DNA from: Brevundimonas vesicularis
GTDB taxonomy: Bacteria; Pseudomonadota; Alphaproteobacteria; Caulobacterales; Caulobacteraceae
Length of the DNA: 64,000 nucleotides
Direction of reading: 5' to 3'
Assembly: GCF_027886425.1 (NCBI RefSeq)
Contig: NZ_CP115671.1
Coordinates: forward strand, 434,001 to 498,000
Position numbers and translations under genes: made by a program. Below the pieces are notes generated by a model. It saw only the letters and a list, made by a program, of their open reading frames with translations, made no database searches and was not told the DNA's origin. Each line of letters begins with the position of its first letter. Within the stretch, counting starts at the first letter, position 1. Shown piece after piece: positions 16,930 through 28,556 of the stretch.

Positions 16930-17477
16930 CGGCTGAGGTCCAAGACGGCGCACAGGCGGTCGTCGGCCAGTAGGGCCCCCGGCGGCGGCCCCTGTCGCAC
17001 CGGCATCAGGACGAAACCGTCGCGCCGCACGGCCAAGGCCAGCCATCCGACGGGATGACCGGCGCACAGCCGCGTGTCGTCGTCAGCCGTGACACGCCGC
17101 ACCTCGATCTGGGCCATCGGCGGTACGACCATGGCGTCGGTGAAACTTTTTGAGACGCTGGCCTGCTGATCCGCTTGAACCAGCCGATGGGGCGCCGAGT
17201 TCAGCCGGCCGCCCGCGGTCGTGCTCAGCGCGCCGCCGTCCACGTCAAGCACCATGTCAGACTTGGCCGCGACGTAGCGCCCGGACAGCATGACTTCCCC
17301 GACCTCGACCTGTCCATACACACGAGGTCCGACAGGCGCGTCGATCGGCGCGATCAGGCGGTTCAGTGCGGGTTCGACCACCAGTGCGCCTAGCAGGAAC
17401 AGAGCAAAGGCGCCCGCGCCGACCGCCGCGATCCATTTCAGCGATGGGACGCCGGATGGCGGGGCGGTCGCGCTCAT
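16926..17477 (-). CDS. Hypothetical single-pass membrane protein
   Basis: No family recognised. The 183 residues have a short cytoplasmic N terminus, one membrane segment (IAAVGAGAFALFLLGALVV, about residues 16-34) and an extracytoplasmic domain with two cysteines (LCAGHP, LCAVLDLS) that may pair. It is coupled by ATGA overlap to the DUF2459 gene and is divergent from nothing nearby; lolA lies upstream on the same strand with a 70-bp gap. Confidence 0.75.
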   Translation of the reverse strand: MSATAPPSGVPSLKWIAAVGAGAFALFLLGALVVEPALNRLIAPIDAPVGPRVYGQVEVGEVMLSGRYVAAKSDMVLDVDGGALSTTAGGRLNSAPHRLVQADQQASVSKSFTDAMVVPPMAQIEVRRVTADDDTRLCAGHPVGWLALAVRRDGFVLMPVRQGPPPGALLADDRLCAVLDLSR

Positions 17478-17547
17478 GCGGCCAGTCTAGCGAAACAGGG
17501 GTTGAGGAATGGTCACCCGCCCCCAGAACACCCTAGACTGAACGCCC

Positions 17548-18231
17548 TTAGTTGCGGCCGGGACGACGGGTCGGATCGCTGAGCTGGAACAGGCGCGCAG
17601 ACAGGCCAGACGCGGGCCGCAGCGCGGTCAACTGGGTCCGGGTGCGGGCGCCCTGCGGATCGGTGATGGTCCACTCTTGCAGACGCATCGGATTGCCGGC
17701 GAAGGCCAGCACGACCTGACCGTCGTTCGGGCGGTTGGAATCCCGCGCCGTGATGGCGAAGGCGCCCGAAGCCATCCGGTTCACGCGCTCGATGCGCACG
17801 CCCTGGTCCAGCCGCACATTACGCGCCAGGAAGGTAGACAGCGGGGTGCGACCCAGCGGCACCTGCTGGAAGCTGTTCAGGCGCGGATCGTAGCGTTTGA
17901 CATTATAGCCGTCCGACACCACCAGCAGACCGGCCGGGTTGGTGTATTCGAACCGCATCTTGCCCGGACGCTGCAGATAGAAGCGGCCTTGGCGCGTCTG
18001 GCCGTTCGGACCCGTTTCGGTGAAGGTTCCTTGCGCCGAGGTCAGGGCCTGCAGATAGCCCTGCGCCTGTTGCACCACGGCGCGATCCTCAGCCGACAGG
18101 TTGGACTGGGCGTGGGCGGCGTCGAAGGCGCCCAGCGCGATCAGGCCGGTCGTCAGGCCGGCGCCCAGCAGCAGGCTGCGGCGGTGCAGGTCGGATGTGG
18201 CCATAGCCACGGTCTTGGCGCGCGAGGTCAT
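17548..18231 (-). CDS. lolA: Outer-membrane lipoprotein carrier protein LolA
   Basis: Periplasmic chaperone that ferries lipoproteins from the LolCDE complex to the outer membrane. The 227-residue precursor has a signal peptide (LHRRSLLLGAGLTTGLIALGAFDAAHA) and the LolA fold motifs: QGYLQALTSAQGTFTE, GRFYLQRPGKMRFEY, VSDGYNVKRYDPRLNSFQQVPLGRTPLSTFL. GGGAGAC precedes the ATG at 18231. It lies downstream of ftsK on the same strand with a 187-bp gap, the same neighbours as in other Caulobacterales as far as I recall. Confidence 0.92.
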   Translation of the reverse strand: MTSRAKTVAMATSDLHRRSLLLGAGLTTGLIALGAFDAAHAQSNLSAEDRAVVQQAQGYLQALTSAQGTFTETGPNGQTRQGRFYLQRPGKMRFEYTNPAGLLVVSDGYNVKRYDPRLNSFQQVPLGRTPLSTFLARNVRLDQGVRIERVNRMASGAFAITARDSNRPNDGQVVLAFAGNPMRLQEWTITDPQGARTRTQLTALRPASGLSARLFQLSDPTRRPGRN

Positions 18232-18383
18232 GAAGTTCGTCTCCCGTTCGGGATGGTTGTCGATCCTGCCGTCTTGCCCGGTCGGCTTGGCGTTGGAATG
18301 ACGCGAGCCTGACCATATTCCGGCGCTGCGATGAAGCCCTGTTCATCGAAATGCTGAAGCTTGGACGCGATAGCGGGTCAGAC

Positions 18384-18406
18384 AACGGCTCCGAGCCGCA
18401 GCCGTT
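18384..18406 (-). terminator. Possible ftsK 3' hairpin
   Basis: A 7-bp perfect inverted repeat AACGGCT/AGCCGTT with a 9-nt G/C-rich loop lies 12 bp past the ftsK stop. No U-tract follows, so termination is uncertain; it could instead stabilise the 3' end. Confidence 0.35.
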
Positions 18407-18418
18407 CCTCGATTTTCG

Positions 18419-20926
18419 TCACACCATCGGCGGCGGGCCGGCCAGGACGTCGCGCTTGCCCGCGTGGTTGGCGGGGCTGACCACGCCTTCCTGCTCCATT
18501 CGCTCGATCAGGGAGGCGGCGCGGTTGTAGCCGATCTGCAGTCGGCGCTGGACGTAGCTGGTCGAGGCCTTGCGGTCGCGGGTGACCACGGCGACGGCGC
18601 GATCGTACAGGTCGTCGCCCGAGCCTCCGCCGCCGCCTTCGTCATAGCCGTTGTCGCCGTCGCCGTCCGGCTCGTCGGTGATCAGATCCAGATAGTCGGG
18701 CTCGGCCTGCGCCTTCAGGTGTTTGCAGACGTCCTCGACTTCCTTGTCGTCGACGAACGGGCCGTGCAGGCGGGTGATCCGCCCGCCGCCGGCCATGTAG
18801 AGCATGTCGCCCTGGCCCAGCAGCTGCTCGCCGCCCTGCTCGCCCAGGATGGTGCGGCTGTCGATCTTGGACGTGACCTGGAAGGAGATCCGGGTCGGGA
18901 AGTTGGCCTTGATGGTGCCGGTGATGACGTCCACCGACGGGCGCTGGGTCGCCATGATCAGGTGAATGCCGGCGGCGCGGGCCATCTGGGCCAGACGCTG
19001 AACCGCGCCCTCGACGTCCTTGCCGGCGACCAACATCAGGTCGGCCATCTCGTCCATGACCACGACCAGGAAGGGCAGGGGTTCGGGGCGGATCTTCTCG
19101 GACTCATAGACCGGGCGGCCGTGGTCGTCGAAGCCGGTCTGGACCGTGCGTTCGAAATGCTCGCCCTTGGCCTGGGCCTCTCGGGCGCGCTCGTTGTAGC
19201 TGGCGATGTTGCGCACCCCCAGCTTGGACATGCGGCGATAGCGATCCTCCATCTCGCGCACCGTCCACTTCAGGGCGACGACGGCCTTCTTCGGATCGGT
19301 CACGACCGGCGCAAGCAAGTGCGGGATGCCGTCATAGACCGACAGCTCCAGCATCTTGGGGTCGATCATGATGAAGCGGCATTCGGCCGGGCTGTGGCGA
19401 TACAGGATCGACAGGATCATGGCATTGACCCCGACCGATTTGCCCGAGCCCGTGGTGCCCGCGATCAAGAGGTGAGGCATCCGCGCCAGGTCGGCGACAT
19501 AGGGTTCTCCGCCGATGGTCTCACCAAGCGCCAGGGGCAGCAGGTGACCCTTCTTGTCGTATTCGGCGCTAGCCAGAAGGTCGCGCAGATACACGGTCTC
19601 GCGCTTGGCGTTGGGCAGTTCGATGCCAATGGCGTTGCGGCCCTGGACCACGGAAATACGACAGGCGCGGGCGGACATCGACCGGGCGATATCGTCGGCC
19701 AGGGCGACCACCCGGCCGTGCTTCACGCCCGGCGCGGGCACCAGTTCGTAGAGCGTCACGACAGGGCCGGGGCGGATCTGGTCGATCACGCCGCGCACGC
19801 CGAACTCCTGCAGCACGCCTTCCAGCATCTTGGCGTTCTGTTTCAGCGAGTCCTCGTCCACCGAGCCGACGCGCTGGGCCGGCTTGGTCAGGATGCCGAG
19901 CGGCGGCAGATCGAAATCGCCTTCCGGCCGCACGAAGTCGAAGGCCTGCTGGTCCACGTCGTCCTTGCGGGCCTTGGGCGCCTTGACCGCGGCGACGCGC
20001 GGCTCGACCGGGCGGGCGGCCGAGGGGCGGGGCGCGGGCTGGACGGCGTCGTCCTCCCAAGGCGGCAGGTCATCATAGGCGGTCTGAGGCGGCTCTTCTG
20101 CATAGATCGGGGCCAGCGGAGGCTCTTCCAGTGGCGCGGCGCGGGGCGCTCGGGCCTTGGCAGGCGCCTTTTCGCGGGCGGCCTGGGGCTTCGGCTGAGG
20201 CGGCGCGGGTGCGCGCAGCGACTTGCCCCAGTGCAGGGCGTCCAGAAAATCCATGGCGCGCAGGCCGATGGCGAAACCGACCAGCCACAGCCCAGCGACC
20301 AGGAAGACGAGGCCTGCAATGATGCGGCCGCCGGGGATATGCAGGGCGCCGAGACCGCGCGCCGCCAGGCCTGTCACCGCATCGCCCCACAGACCGCCCA
20401 GACCGGCGGCGAGCGGCCAGGCGGCGGGCGCGGCCAGGGCGGCGAGCGCGCTGGACAGCAGCAGCACCCCGCCGGTCGCGGCCAGAGCTTTCAACGGCGT
20501 GGGCTTGAGCCTTTGCTGGATCGCATCGCCGACCGCGCGCGCCAGGCCGAAGGCGACCAGCAGCAGGGCGGCGGGCCAGGCTGCGAGACCCAGCGATTGC
20601 ATGAACAGGTCGGCGAACAGGGCGCCGTTCGCCCCCAGCCAGTTGGTCGTCGGCAGGCTGGAGGCGGCGTTCAGACTGGCGTCCGCCGGATTCCACGACA
20701 CCAGGGCGACCAGCAGCAGGGTCGCCAGCAGGGCCTGCAAGACGCCCCTGAACCGCACCACGAAGGGCGCGTCCCACAGGATGCGGGCGCTGATCCAGGC
20801 CTGGCGGCCGATGACGAGGGCGGTGGACATGAAGGATCGAACCTTCCTGCGGCTGACGTTCAGCCGCCTTTGTCGCACCCACAGGGTTAAGGGGCTGTTT
20901 ACCAGCTTGGCCTTGGCGATGGACAA
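18419..20926 (-). CDS. ftsK: DNA translocase FtsK
   Basis: Division-septum DNA pump that clears chromosome ends and activates dif recombination. The 835-residue product has several N-terminal membrane segments (about residues 58-225), a Pro/Ala-rich linker (about 240-330), the motor with Walker A GTTGSGKS and Walker B-type LVVVMDEMADLM, and the C-terminal gamma winged helix (STSYVQRRLQIGYNRAASLIERMEQEGVV) that reads KOPS. The linker is short compared with E. coli. The start may be the ATG at 20926 or at 20830; the latter has GGAAGG upstream and still keeps all membrane segments. Confidence 0.97.
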   Translation of the reverse strand: MSIAKAKLVNSPLTLWVRQRRLNVSRRKVRSFMSTALVIGRQAWISARILWDAPFVVRFRGVLQALLATLLLVALVSWNPADASLNAASSLPTTNWLGANGALFADLFMQSLGLAAWPAALLLVAFGLARAVGDAIQQRLKPTPLKALAATGGVLLLSSALAALAAPAAWPLAAGLGGLWGDAVTGLAARGLGALHIPGGRIIAGLVFLVAGLWLVGFAIGLRAMDFLDALHWGKSLRAPAPPQPKPQAAREKAPAKARAPRAAPLEEPPLAPIYAEEPPQTAYDDLPPWEDDAVQPAPRPSAARPVEPRVAAVKAPKARKDDVDQQAFDFVRPEGDFDLPPLGILTKPAQRVGSVDEDSLKQNAKMLEGVLQEFGVRGVIDQIRPGPVVTLYELVPAPGVKHGRVVALADDIARSMSARACRISVVQGRNAIGIELPNAKRETVYLRDLLASAEYDKKGHLLPLALGETIGGEPYVADLARMPHLLIAGTTGSGKSVGVNAMILSILYRHSPAECRFIMIDPKMLELSVYDGIPHLLAPVVTDPKKAVVALKWTVREMEDRYRRMSKLGVRNIASYNERAREAQAKGEHFERTVQTGFDDHGRPVYESEKIRPEPLPFLVVVMDEMADLMLVAGKDVEGAVQRLAQMARAAGIHLIMATQRPSVDVITGTIKANFPTRISFQVTSKIDSRTILGEQGGEQLLGQGDMLYMAGGGRITRLHGPFVDDKEVEDVCKHLKAQAEPDYLDLITDEPDGDGDNGYDEGGGGGSGDDLYDRAVAVVTRDRKASTSYVQRRLQIGYNRAASLIERMEQEGVVSPANHAGKRDVLAGPPPMV

Positions 20927-20970
20927 ACCGTCCTCTGGACCTTTGGCCGCGACGGCGCGACAAGCCTTCC

Positions 20971-22227
20971 ATGGCTGATACCGAACGCTACGACATCGTC
21001 ATCGCCGGCGCGGGGCTGACCGGGGCGGCCTTCGCCCTGGCGGCGGCGCAAGGCGGGTTGAAGGTCGTGATGGTCGATCCGCAGCCGTTCAGCGCCCAGT
21101 TGGCGCCGACCTTCGACGGCCGTTCGACCGCCGTGGCCTTTTCGACCTTCCGCATGCTGGACGCGCTGGGCTTGGGCGAAACCCTGCGTCCCCACGCCTG
21201 TCGGATGGATCATATTCTGGTGACGGACGGGCGTCGGCCGGGCGCGGCCAGTCGGTCCGCCTCGCCCGCCTTCCTGCGCTTCGACGCCGATGAGATCGGC
21301 GGCCGCACCGGCGGCGAGCCGCTGGGCTATATGGTCGAGAACCGCCGCATCCGCGCGGCCCTGGCCGAGGCGGTGACGCGCGCGGGGATCGCGGTGCGAG
21401 CCCCAGCTTCTGTCGCCAGCGTCGAGACGGATGCGGGCAAGGCGACCGTGACTCTGGCCGATGGATCGACCCTGATCGCGCCCCTGGTCGTCGGCGCCGA
21501 GGGGCGAGGCTCGGCCGTGCGCCGCGCGGCCGGGATCGAGACCGTCGGCTGGGGCTATGGCCAGAGCGGCGTGGTTGCGACGGTGCGGCTGGGTCGCGAC
21601 CACGGCAATGTCGCGCACGAATATTTCCTACCCAGCGGCCCCTTCGCCATACTGCCTCTGACGGATCAGCGCGCCAGCCTAGTCTGGACCGAGACGACGC
21701 GACGGGGCGAGGCGCTGCGCGACGCCTCGGACGACGCCTTCCACGCCCATCTGATGCGGCGGTTTGGGGAGTTTCTTGATGGCGCGACGGTCGAGGGTCC
21801 GCGCTTCGTCTATCCGCTGTCGCTCAGCCTGGCGGAAAAACTGATCGCGCCGCGCATCGCCCTGATCGGGGATGCGGCGCACGGTGTTCACCCCGTCGCC
21901 GGTCAGGGTCTGAACATGGGGCTGAAGGATGCGGCGGCTCTGGCCGAGGTGCTGGCCGAGGCCGCGCGCCTGGGCGAGGACATCGGGTCGGAAACCGTTC
22001 TGGAGCGCTATGCGCGATGGCGCCGGTTTGACAATGCGGCCCTGGCGGCGGGTTTCGACGCCTTCGTACGCCTGTTCTCGAACGACATCGCGCCGGTGCG
22101 TCTGGCGCGCGATTTGGGCATGGCGGCGGTCAACCGCATCGGCCCTCTGCGCCGCGCCTTCATGCAGGAGGCGGGCGGCGCGACAGGCGACTTGCCTCGC
22201 CTGCTGCGTGGCGAGGCCGTCGTCTAG
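20971..22227 (+). CDS. UbiH/COQ6-family FAD-dependent hydroxylase
   Basis: An aromatic-ring hydroxylase of the ubiquinone biosynthesis type (UbiH/UbiF/COQ6). The 418 residues carry the N-terminal FAD motif DIVIAGAGLTGAAFALAAAQ (residues 8-27), a DG-like motif (LVVGAEGRGSAVR) and the GDAAHGVHPVAGQGLNMGLKDA motif near 300. It is divergent from ftsK across 44 bp. Which ring position it hydroxylates cannot be told from sequence; alphaproteobacteria often use one or two enzymes with broad positional range. Its stop overlaps the convergent SirB1-like gene by 4 bases (CTAG). Confidence 0.9.
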   Translation: MADTERYDIVIAGAGLTGAAFALAAAQGGLKVVMVDPQPFSAQLAPTFDGRSTAVAFSTFRMLDALGLGETLRPHACRMDHILVTDGRRPGAASRSASPAFLRFDADEIGGRTGGEPLGYMVENRRIRAALAEAVTRAGIAVRAPASVASVETDAGKATVTLADGSTLIAPLVVGAEGRGSAVRRAAGIETVGWGYGQSGVVATVRLGRDHGNVAHEYFLPSGPFAILPLTDQRASLVWTETTRRGEALRDASDDAFHAHLMRRFGEFLDGATVEGPRFVYPLSLSLAEKLIAPRIALIGDAAHGVHPVAGQGLNMGLKDAAALAEVLAEAARLGEDIGSETVLERYARWRRFDNAALAAGFDAFVRLFSNDIAPVRLARDLGMAAVNRIGPLRRAFMQEAGGATGDLPRLLRGEAVV

Positions 22228-23039
22228 TTCAACTGCATCCGCACGCGTTCGAAGGTCGTGAACCGCCGCGCCTCTTCGACGCCGTCCAGACCCTGGGCGT
22301 GCGCCAAGGCTTGCAACGAGCCGGCCAGAGCGCCCTGTTTTTCGCGCGCCGAGGCGACGTCGAGCCACGGTCGGTGGTCCTCGGGATCCAGCAGGGCGCG
22401 CCGCAGGGCCGACCGCTCGGCGCCTTCATAGTCCCGACCTCGAATAGCGCGGCTGAACAGCACATTCTGCAGCCGGATCAGCGACTGACGATCGGTCACC
22501 GGCGCCATCAGAAGATCCAGCCGATCCGCGACGTGCGGCATCAGACCGGCGCGAAGCGCGCGCCGGGTCAGTTCGCTGGGCAGGATCAGCCGCCCCTGGC
22601 TGAATGGGTCCAGGGCGACGGGACCTTCGGGCGTCTCGACGCGAACCATGAAATGGCCGGGAAAATCGACGCCGGCCGCCGTGATGCCGGCCGCGCGCGC
22701 CGCGTGCAGATAGAAGACCGCCAGCACGGCGGACAGGCCGCGCCGCCGCTCGGCGACCGCGATGATGTCGGTGTTGTCGGGATGGTCGTAATGGATCAGG
22801 TCGCCGTTCAGCCGCAGGTCGGCGCACAGGGTTTCGGCCAGGGCCTCGTCAGGGCCTTCGCCGCCGATCCGCTCCTTCAGCCGCTCGCAGGCGTTGCGGG
22901 CCAGCGCGCGTACAGGCTCGGGATCACGCAACGGATGGTCATGGATGGCGCAGGCGATCGCCGCCTCCAGCAGGGGGAAGGCGTCGTCTTCGGCCTGACC
23001 GGCGGCGGTCAGGACGGCCTCGGCCTCCTCGCGCGTCAT
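22224..23039 (-). CDS. SirB1-family transglutaminase-like/TPR protein
   Basis: A 271-residue protein with the SirB1 N-terminal transglutaminase-like domain (NTDIIAVAERRRGLSAVLAVFYLHAARAAGI, GVDFPGHFMVRVETPEGPVALDPF) and a C-terminal TPR-like helical part (RALLDPEDHRPWLDVASAREKQGALAGSLQALAHA). The catalytic Cys of true transglutaminases is replaced (RRGLSAVL), as in many members, so enzymatic activity is doubtful. It is the last gene of the likely maeB-rsmI-yraN-sirB1 run on the minus strand. Confidence 0.82.
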   Translation of the reverse strand: MTREEAEAVLTAAGQAEDDAFPLLEAAIACAIHDHPLRDPEPVRALARNACERLKERIGGEGPDEALAETLCADLRLNGDLIHYDHPDNTDIIAVAERRRGLSAVLAVFYLHAARAAGITAAGVDFPGHFMVRVETPEGPVALDPFSQGRLILPSELTRRALRAGLMPHVADRLDLLMAPVTDRQSLIRLQNVLFSRAIRGRDYEGAERSALRRALLDPEDHRPWLDVASAREKQGALAGSLQALAHAQGLDGVEEARRFTTFERVRMQLN

Positions 23040-23051
23040 GCGATCCCCTCG

Positions 23052-23462
23052 TCAGCGCCTTTCGACGCCGCGAAGATGACGTGGAACGCGCCAAGGAGCC
23101 AGCGCCACCATATCAATTCTCAATTCCAGACGTTGCAGGCCTGGCCGATTGCGCCGGATCGCCTCGCCCGCCGCGATCAGTCGATCGTATTGGACCGGCT
23201 TCAGCGCCAGGAGGGCCGCCTCCATCGTCGCGCGGCGTTTGACCTCGACGACCGCCAACACCCGACCGCGACAGACCAGCAGATCGATCTCGCCGGCCCG
23301 GCTCTTCAGACGGAACCCCAGCACGCGATAGCCGCGCAGGATGAGCCAGAAGGCCGCGATCCATTCGGCGGCGTGACCGGACTTGAACGCCGCCCCGCCC
23401 TTCGCCTGACGCCACGCCGCCTTGGGGCGACGGACCGGCGCGGGGCGAGACAGGCGCTTCAC
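23052..23462 (-). CDS. yraN: UPF0102/YraN-family nuclease-like protein
   Basis: A 136-residue protein of the YraN family with the restriction-endonuclease-like core: GHAAEWIAAFWLILRGYRVLGFRLKS, AGEIDLLVCRGRVLAVVEVKRR (the E..D..EVK metal-binding pattern). The role is unknown. I chose GTG at 23462, which overlaps the rsmI stop (GTGA); the open frame extends upstream over rsmI only as a shadow. yraN beside rsmI is a widely conserved pair. Confidence 0.9.
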   Translation of the reverse strand: MKRLSRPAPVRRPKAAWRQAKGGAAFKSGHAAEWIAAFWLILRGYRVLGFRLKSRAGEIDLLVCRGRVLAVVEVKRRATMEAALLALKPVQYDRLIAAGEAIRRNRPGLQRLELRIDMVALAPWRVPRHLRGVERR

Positions 23463-24327
23463 TTGCCCTTCAGCTCCAGCGCCCGGCGATACAGGGTCTT
23501 TCGGTTCAGCCCCAGGGCCTTGGCCACCTCGGAGGCAGCGTCGCCGGTGGACAGGGTCCGGAGCGCGTCGATCAGGGCGGCGTCCGCGTCGGCTTCGGTC
23601 GCCTGGATTTCTTCGCCGGGGCCGACCACCACGACGATCTCGCCCTTGGGACTGTCCAGGCGAGGATCGACGGCCAAGTCGTTCAGCGTCCCGCGCACGC
23701 ACTCTTCATAGAGTTTGGTCAGCTCGCGGGCGACGGCGGCGGGGCGCGGACCCAGCACGGCGGCCATGTCGGTCAAACTGTCCTTCAGGCGCGGCCCGCT
23801 TTCGAAGAAGACCAGCGTCTGGCGCTGGCTCTTCAAGCCTTCCAGCGCGGCGGTGCGGCCTGCCGTCTTGGGCGGCAGGAAGCCGGCGAACAGCACCCGG
23901 TCGGCCGGCAAGCCGGCGATGCAGAGGGCGGCCAACAGACTTGAGGCGCCGGGGATCGGATGGACGGGCAGGCCCTCGGCGATCACCGCGCGGGCGACGA
24001 CGAAGCCGGGGTCGCTGACCAGAGGCGTGCCCGCATCCGAAACCAGGGCCACCACCTGACCCTCACGCAGCCGTTCGATCGCCTGTTCGGCGGCGCGGCC
24101 GGACGCATGGTCGTCGCAGCGTTCCAGCCTGGCCTTCAGTCCATAGGCGCTCAGCAGTTTGGCGGTGACGCGGGTGTCCTCGGCCAGCACCAGATCGGCG
24201 GCGGCCAGCACGTCCAGCGCCCTCAGCGTCATGTCGCGCAGATTCCCGATCGGGGTGGCGACCAGATAGAGGCCCGGCTCCACCCGCCGGGGCGGCGGGG
24301 CGGCGGGTGGAAAGGGCGAAGGTTCGC

Positions 24328-24331
<4 letters not shown>
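23459..24331 (-). CDS. rsmI: 16S rRNA (cytidine1402-2'-O)-methyltransferase
   Basis: Methylates the ribose of C1402 in the decoding centre, using SAM. The 290 residues match RsmI: GLYLVATPIGNLRDMTLRALDVLAAADLVLAEDTR, ALVSDAGTPLVSDPG, IPGASSLLAALCIAGLP, VARELTKLYEE, and a C-terminal helical tail with a helix-turn-helix-like TGDAASEVAKALGLNRKTLYRRALEL. The start codon is TTG (24331), overlapping the maeB stop as TTGA. A 9-bp inverted repeat (CCACCCGCC against GGCGGGTGG) lies some 20 bases inside the gene and might limit translation from this weak start. Confidence 0.95.
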
Positions 24332-26658
<2,327 letters not shown>

Positions 26659-26791
26659 CGGTCGTCCAGGGCGTCGGCGTGGCTGTAACCGTTCGTGTCC
26701 TAGAGCTTGGGAGGGGCCGCGCCAACCCTTGACGCGGAGGAAGCCTGAGCAATCGGCCCCGAGCTTGACCTGCGCGTTAGCGTCAACCTCG

Positions 26792-27622
26792 TCAGATCGC
26801 CAGCACGCCCGTCCGCTCGATCTCGACCGGCCCGGTCATCAGGACATGATCGGTCTGCGCATCCCAGTCGATGACCAGTTCGCCGCCATCGACGACCACC
26901 GTGGCCTTGCGGTCGGTCAGGCCCCTCCGCGCCGTGGCGACCAGGGCGGCGCAGGCGCCGGTGCCGCAGGCCTTGGTCAGTCCGGCCCCACGCTCCCAGA
27001 CCCGCAGGCGGATGTGGTCTCGGTCCAGCACATTGGCGAAGCCGACATTGACCCCTTGCGGGAACAGCGGGTGATGCTCGACCAGCGAGCCGGATCCGGT
27101 GACGAAGCCGTCGTCCTGGCGGTCGGTGAAGAAGACCACATGCGGATTGCCCATCGAGACGGTGCCGGGCGTATGCAGGATCGGGGCGTCGATGGGCCCG
27201 ACCTGAAGCTCGATCCCGCGCGTATCCATCTCCTCGGCCAGCGGCACCTGGGTCCAGTCCAAGCGAGGCTTGCCCATGTCGACGGTCACACGGTGATCGC
27301 CCGCGCGGGTGGCGGTGGTCGGGCCGCCCGCCGTGTCGATCACCACGCGGTCCGAGGCGTTCGCCTGCATCAACAGCCAGCCGACGCAGCGCAGGGCGTT
27401 GCCGCAGGTCTCCACCATCGATCCATCGGCGTTCCAGACCCGCATGAAGGCGTCGGCCGTGTCTGACGGTTCGATGGCGATCAGCTGGTCGAACCCCTCG
27501 CCCGTCTGCCGGTCGCCCAGAGTACGAATCTGGTCTTCATTCGGAGCGAACGGCTGTTCCAGCGCATTGACGACGACGAAATCATTGCCGGCGCCGTTCA
27601 TCTTGACGAAAGGACGGGTCAT
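26792..27622 (-). CDS. dapF: Diaminopimelate epimerase
   Basis: Converts LL- to meso-diaminopimelate for lysine and peptidoglycan. The 276 residues hold MTRPFVKMNGAGNDFVVVN at the start and the two catalytic cysteines: Cys73 in ETCGNALRC and Cys219 in KACGTGACA. The ATG at 27622 was chosen by comparison with the family N terminus; the longer frame to 27688 would run into the divergent channel gene. 40 bp separate it from that divergent gene, so promoters overlap. Confidence 0.96.
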   Translation of the reverse strand: MTRPFVKMNGAGNDFVVVNALEQPFAPNEDQIRTLGDRQTGEGFDQLIAIEPSDTADAFMRVWNADGSMVETCGNALRCVGWLLMQANASDRVVIDTAGGPTTATRAGDHRVTVDMGKPRLDWTQVPLAEEMDTRGIELQVGPIDAPILHTPGTVSMGNPHVVFFTDRQDDGFVTGSGSLVEHHPLFPQGVNVGFANVLDRDHIRLRVWERGAGLTKACGTGACAALVATARRGLTDRKATVVVDGGELVIDWDAQTDHVLMTGPVEIERTGVLAI

Positions 27623-27662
27623 GCAGGCCATATAGGCCGAACCCAGCGTCCCGGAAACCAGC

Positions 27663-28457
27663 GTGTCCCAGACCGAAACCGACCCCAAGGACGACGGCCT
27701 GCGCCTGCGGGCCCGGCTGCGATATCTGTATCACGGCAGCCAGCCAGCGGCGGTGAAGTTTCGGTTGACCGTCATCGTGATCGACCTGGCGATCATCGGC
27801 TTTTTCCTTGCAGCGCCCATCCTGAAGAACATGGGCTGGGCCTTCTATGCGCTGGACTATTTCATCGCCGCCATTCTGGCTCTGGATCTGGCCGCGCGGG
27901 CCTATGCCTACGCGAACATCAAGGACTGGCTGAAGCGTCCGATCGTCTGGGTCGACCTGTTCGTTCTGGCGACCCTGCTGTTTCCGGCCTGGCTGTTCAA
28001 CCTCGGCTTCCTGCGAATGCTGCGGCTGTGGACCCTGCTGAACTCGGACTTCTTCTGGCGCACCGTGGGGGCGCGGTTCGATGATACGCGGGTGGAGGGG
28101 ATCGCTCGCGCCCTGGCCAATCTGATCACCTTCGTCTTCGTGGCGACCGGCTTCGTCTATGCGACCTTCAGGGGGCACGACGGCATCTCCGGCTATGTGG
28201 ATGCGCTGTATTTCACGGTGGCGACCCTGACGACGACCGGGTTCGGCGACGTCACCCTGCCGGGGCCGTGGGGGCGCTTGTTGTCCATCGCCGTCATGCT
28301 GGTCGGCATCACCCTGTTCCTGCGCCTGGCCCAGGCCCTGATCCGACCGCACAAGGTGCATTTCCCCTGCGACCGCTGCGGCCTGCAGAACCACGATCCC
28401 GACGCCGTCCACTGCAAGGCGTGCGGCAAGCTGCTCTGTATTCCCGACGAAGGATGA
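27663..28457 (+). CDS. VIC-superfamily potassium channel with C-terminal zinc ribbon
   Basis: A 264-residue channel subunit with predicted membrane helices from about residue 35, a basic fourth segment (LGFLRMLRLWTLLNSDFFWR) and a pore loop with the K+ filter TTTGFGD near residue 200. After the last helix the C terminus carries C-DRCGLQNHDPDAVHCKAC-G, a CxxC...CxxC zinc-ribbon pattern (residues about 239-258), which is unusual for bacterial channels. The start codon is GTG (27663), just inside the divergent region shared with dapF. No cyclic-nucleotide or RCK domain is present. Confidence 0.85.
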   Translation: MSQTETDPKDDGLRLRARLRYLYHGSQPAAVKFRLTVIVIDLAIIGFFLAAPILKNMGWAFYALDYFIAAILALDLAARAYAYANIKDWLKRPIVWVDLFVLATLLFPAWLFNLGFLRMLRLWTLLNSDFFWRTVGARFDDTRVEGIARALANLITFVFVATGFVYATFRGHDGISGYVDALYFTVATLTTTGFGDVTLPGPWGRLLSIAVMLVGITLFLRLAQALIRPHKVHFPCDRCGLQNHDPDAVHCKACGKLLCIPDEG

Positions 28458-28556
28458 GGCGTTAGGTCCGTCGGTGTGACAAAACGGTAAGGTCGCACGG
28501 CTTGCCGCACGGGAAGGCGTCGTTAAGGTGCCGGCTTCGTTTTCGGGGACCTGTCC

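Noticed and set aside
18464..20890. 808-codon open frame antisense to ftsK
   Set aside because: Shadow of ftsK with Gly/Ala/Val-rich composition and no recognisable domain.
23459..23462. Frameshift between rsmI and yraN
   Set aside because: The overlap is a normal GTGA stop/start; both proteins are complete.
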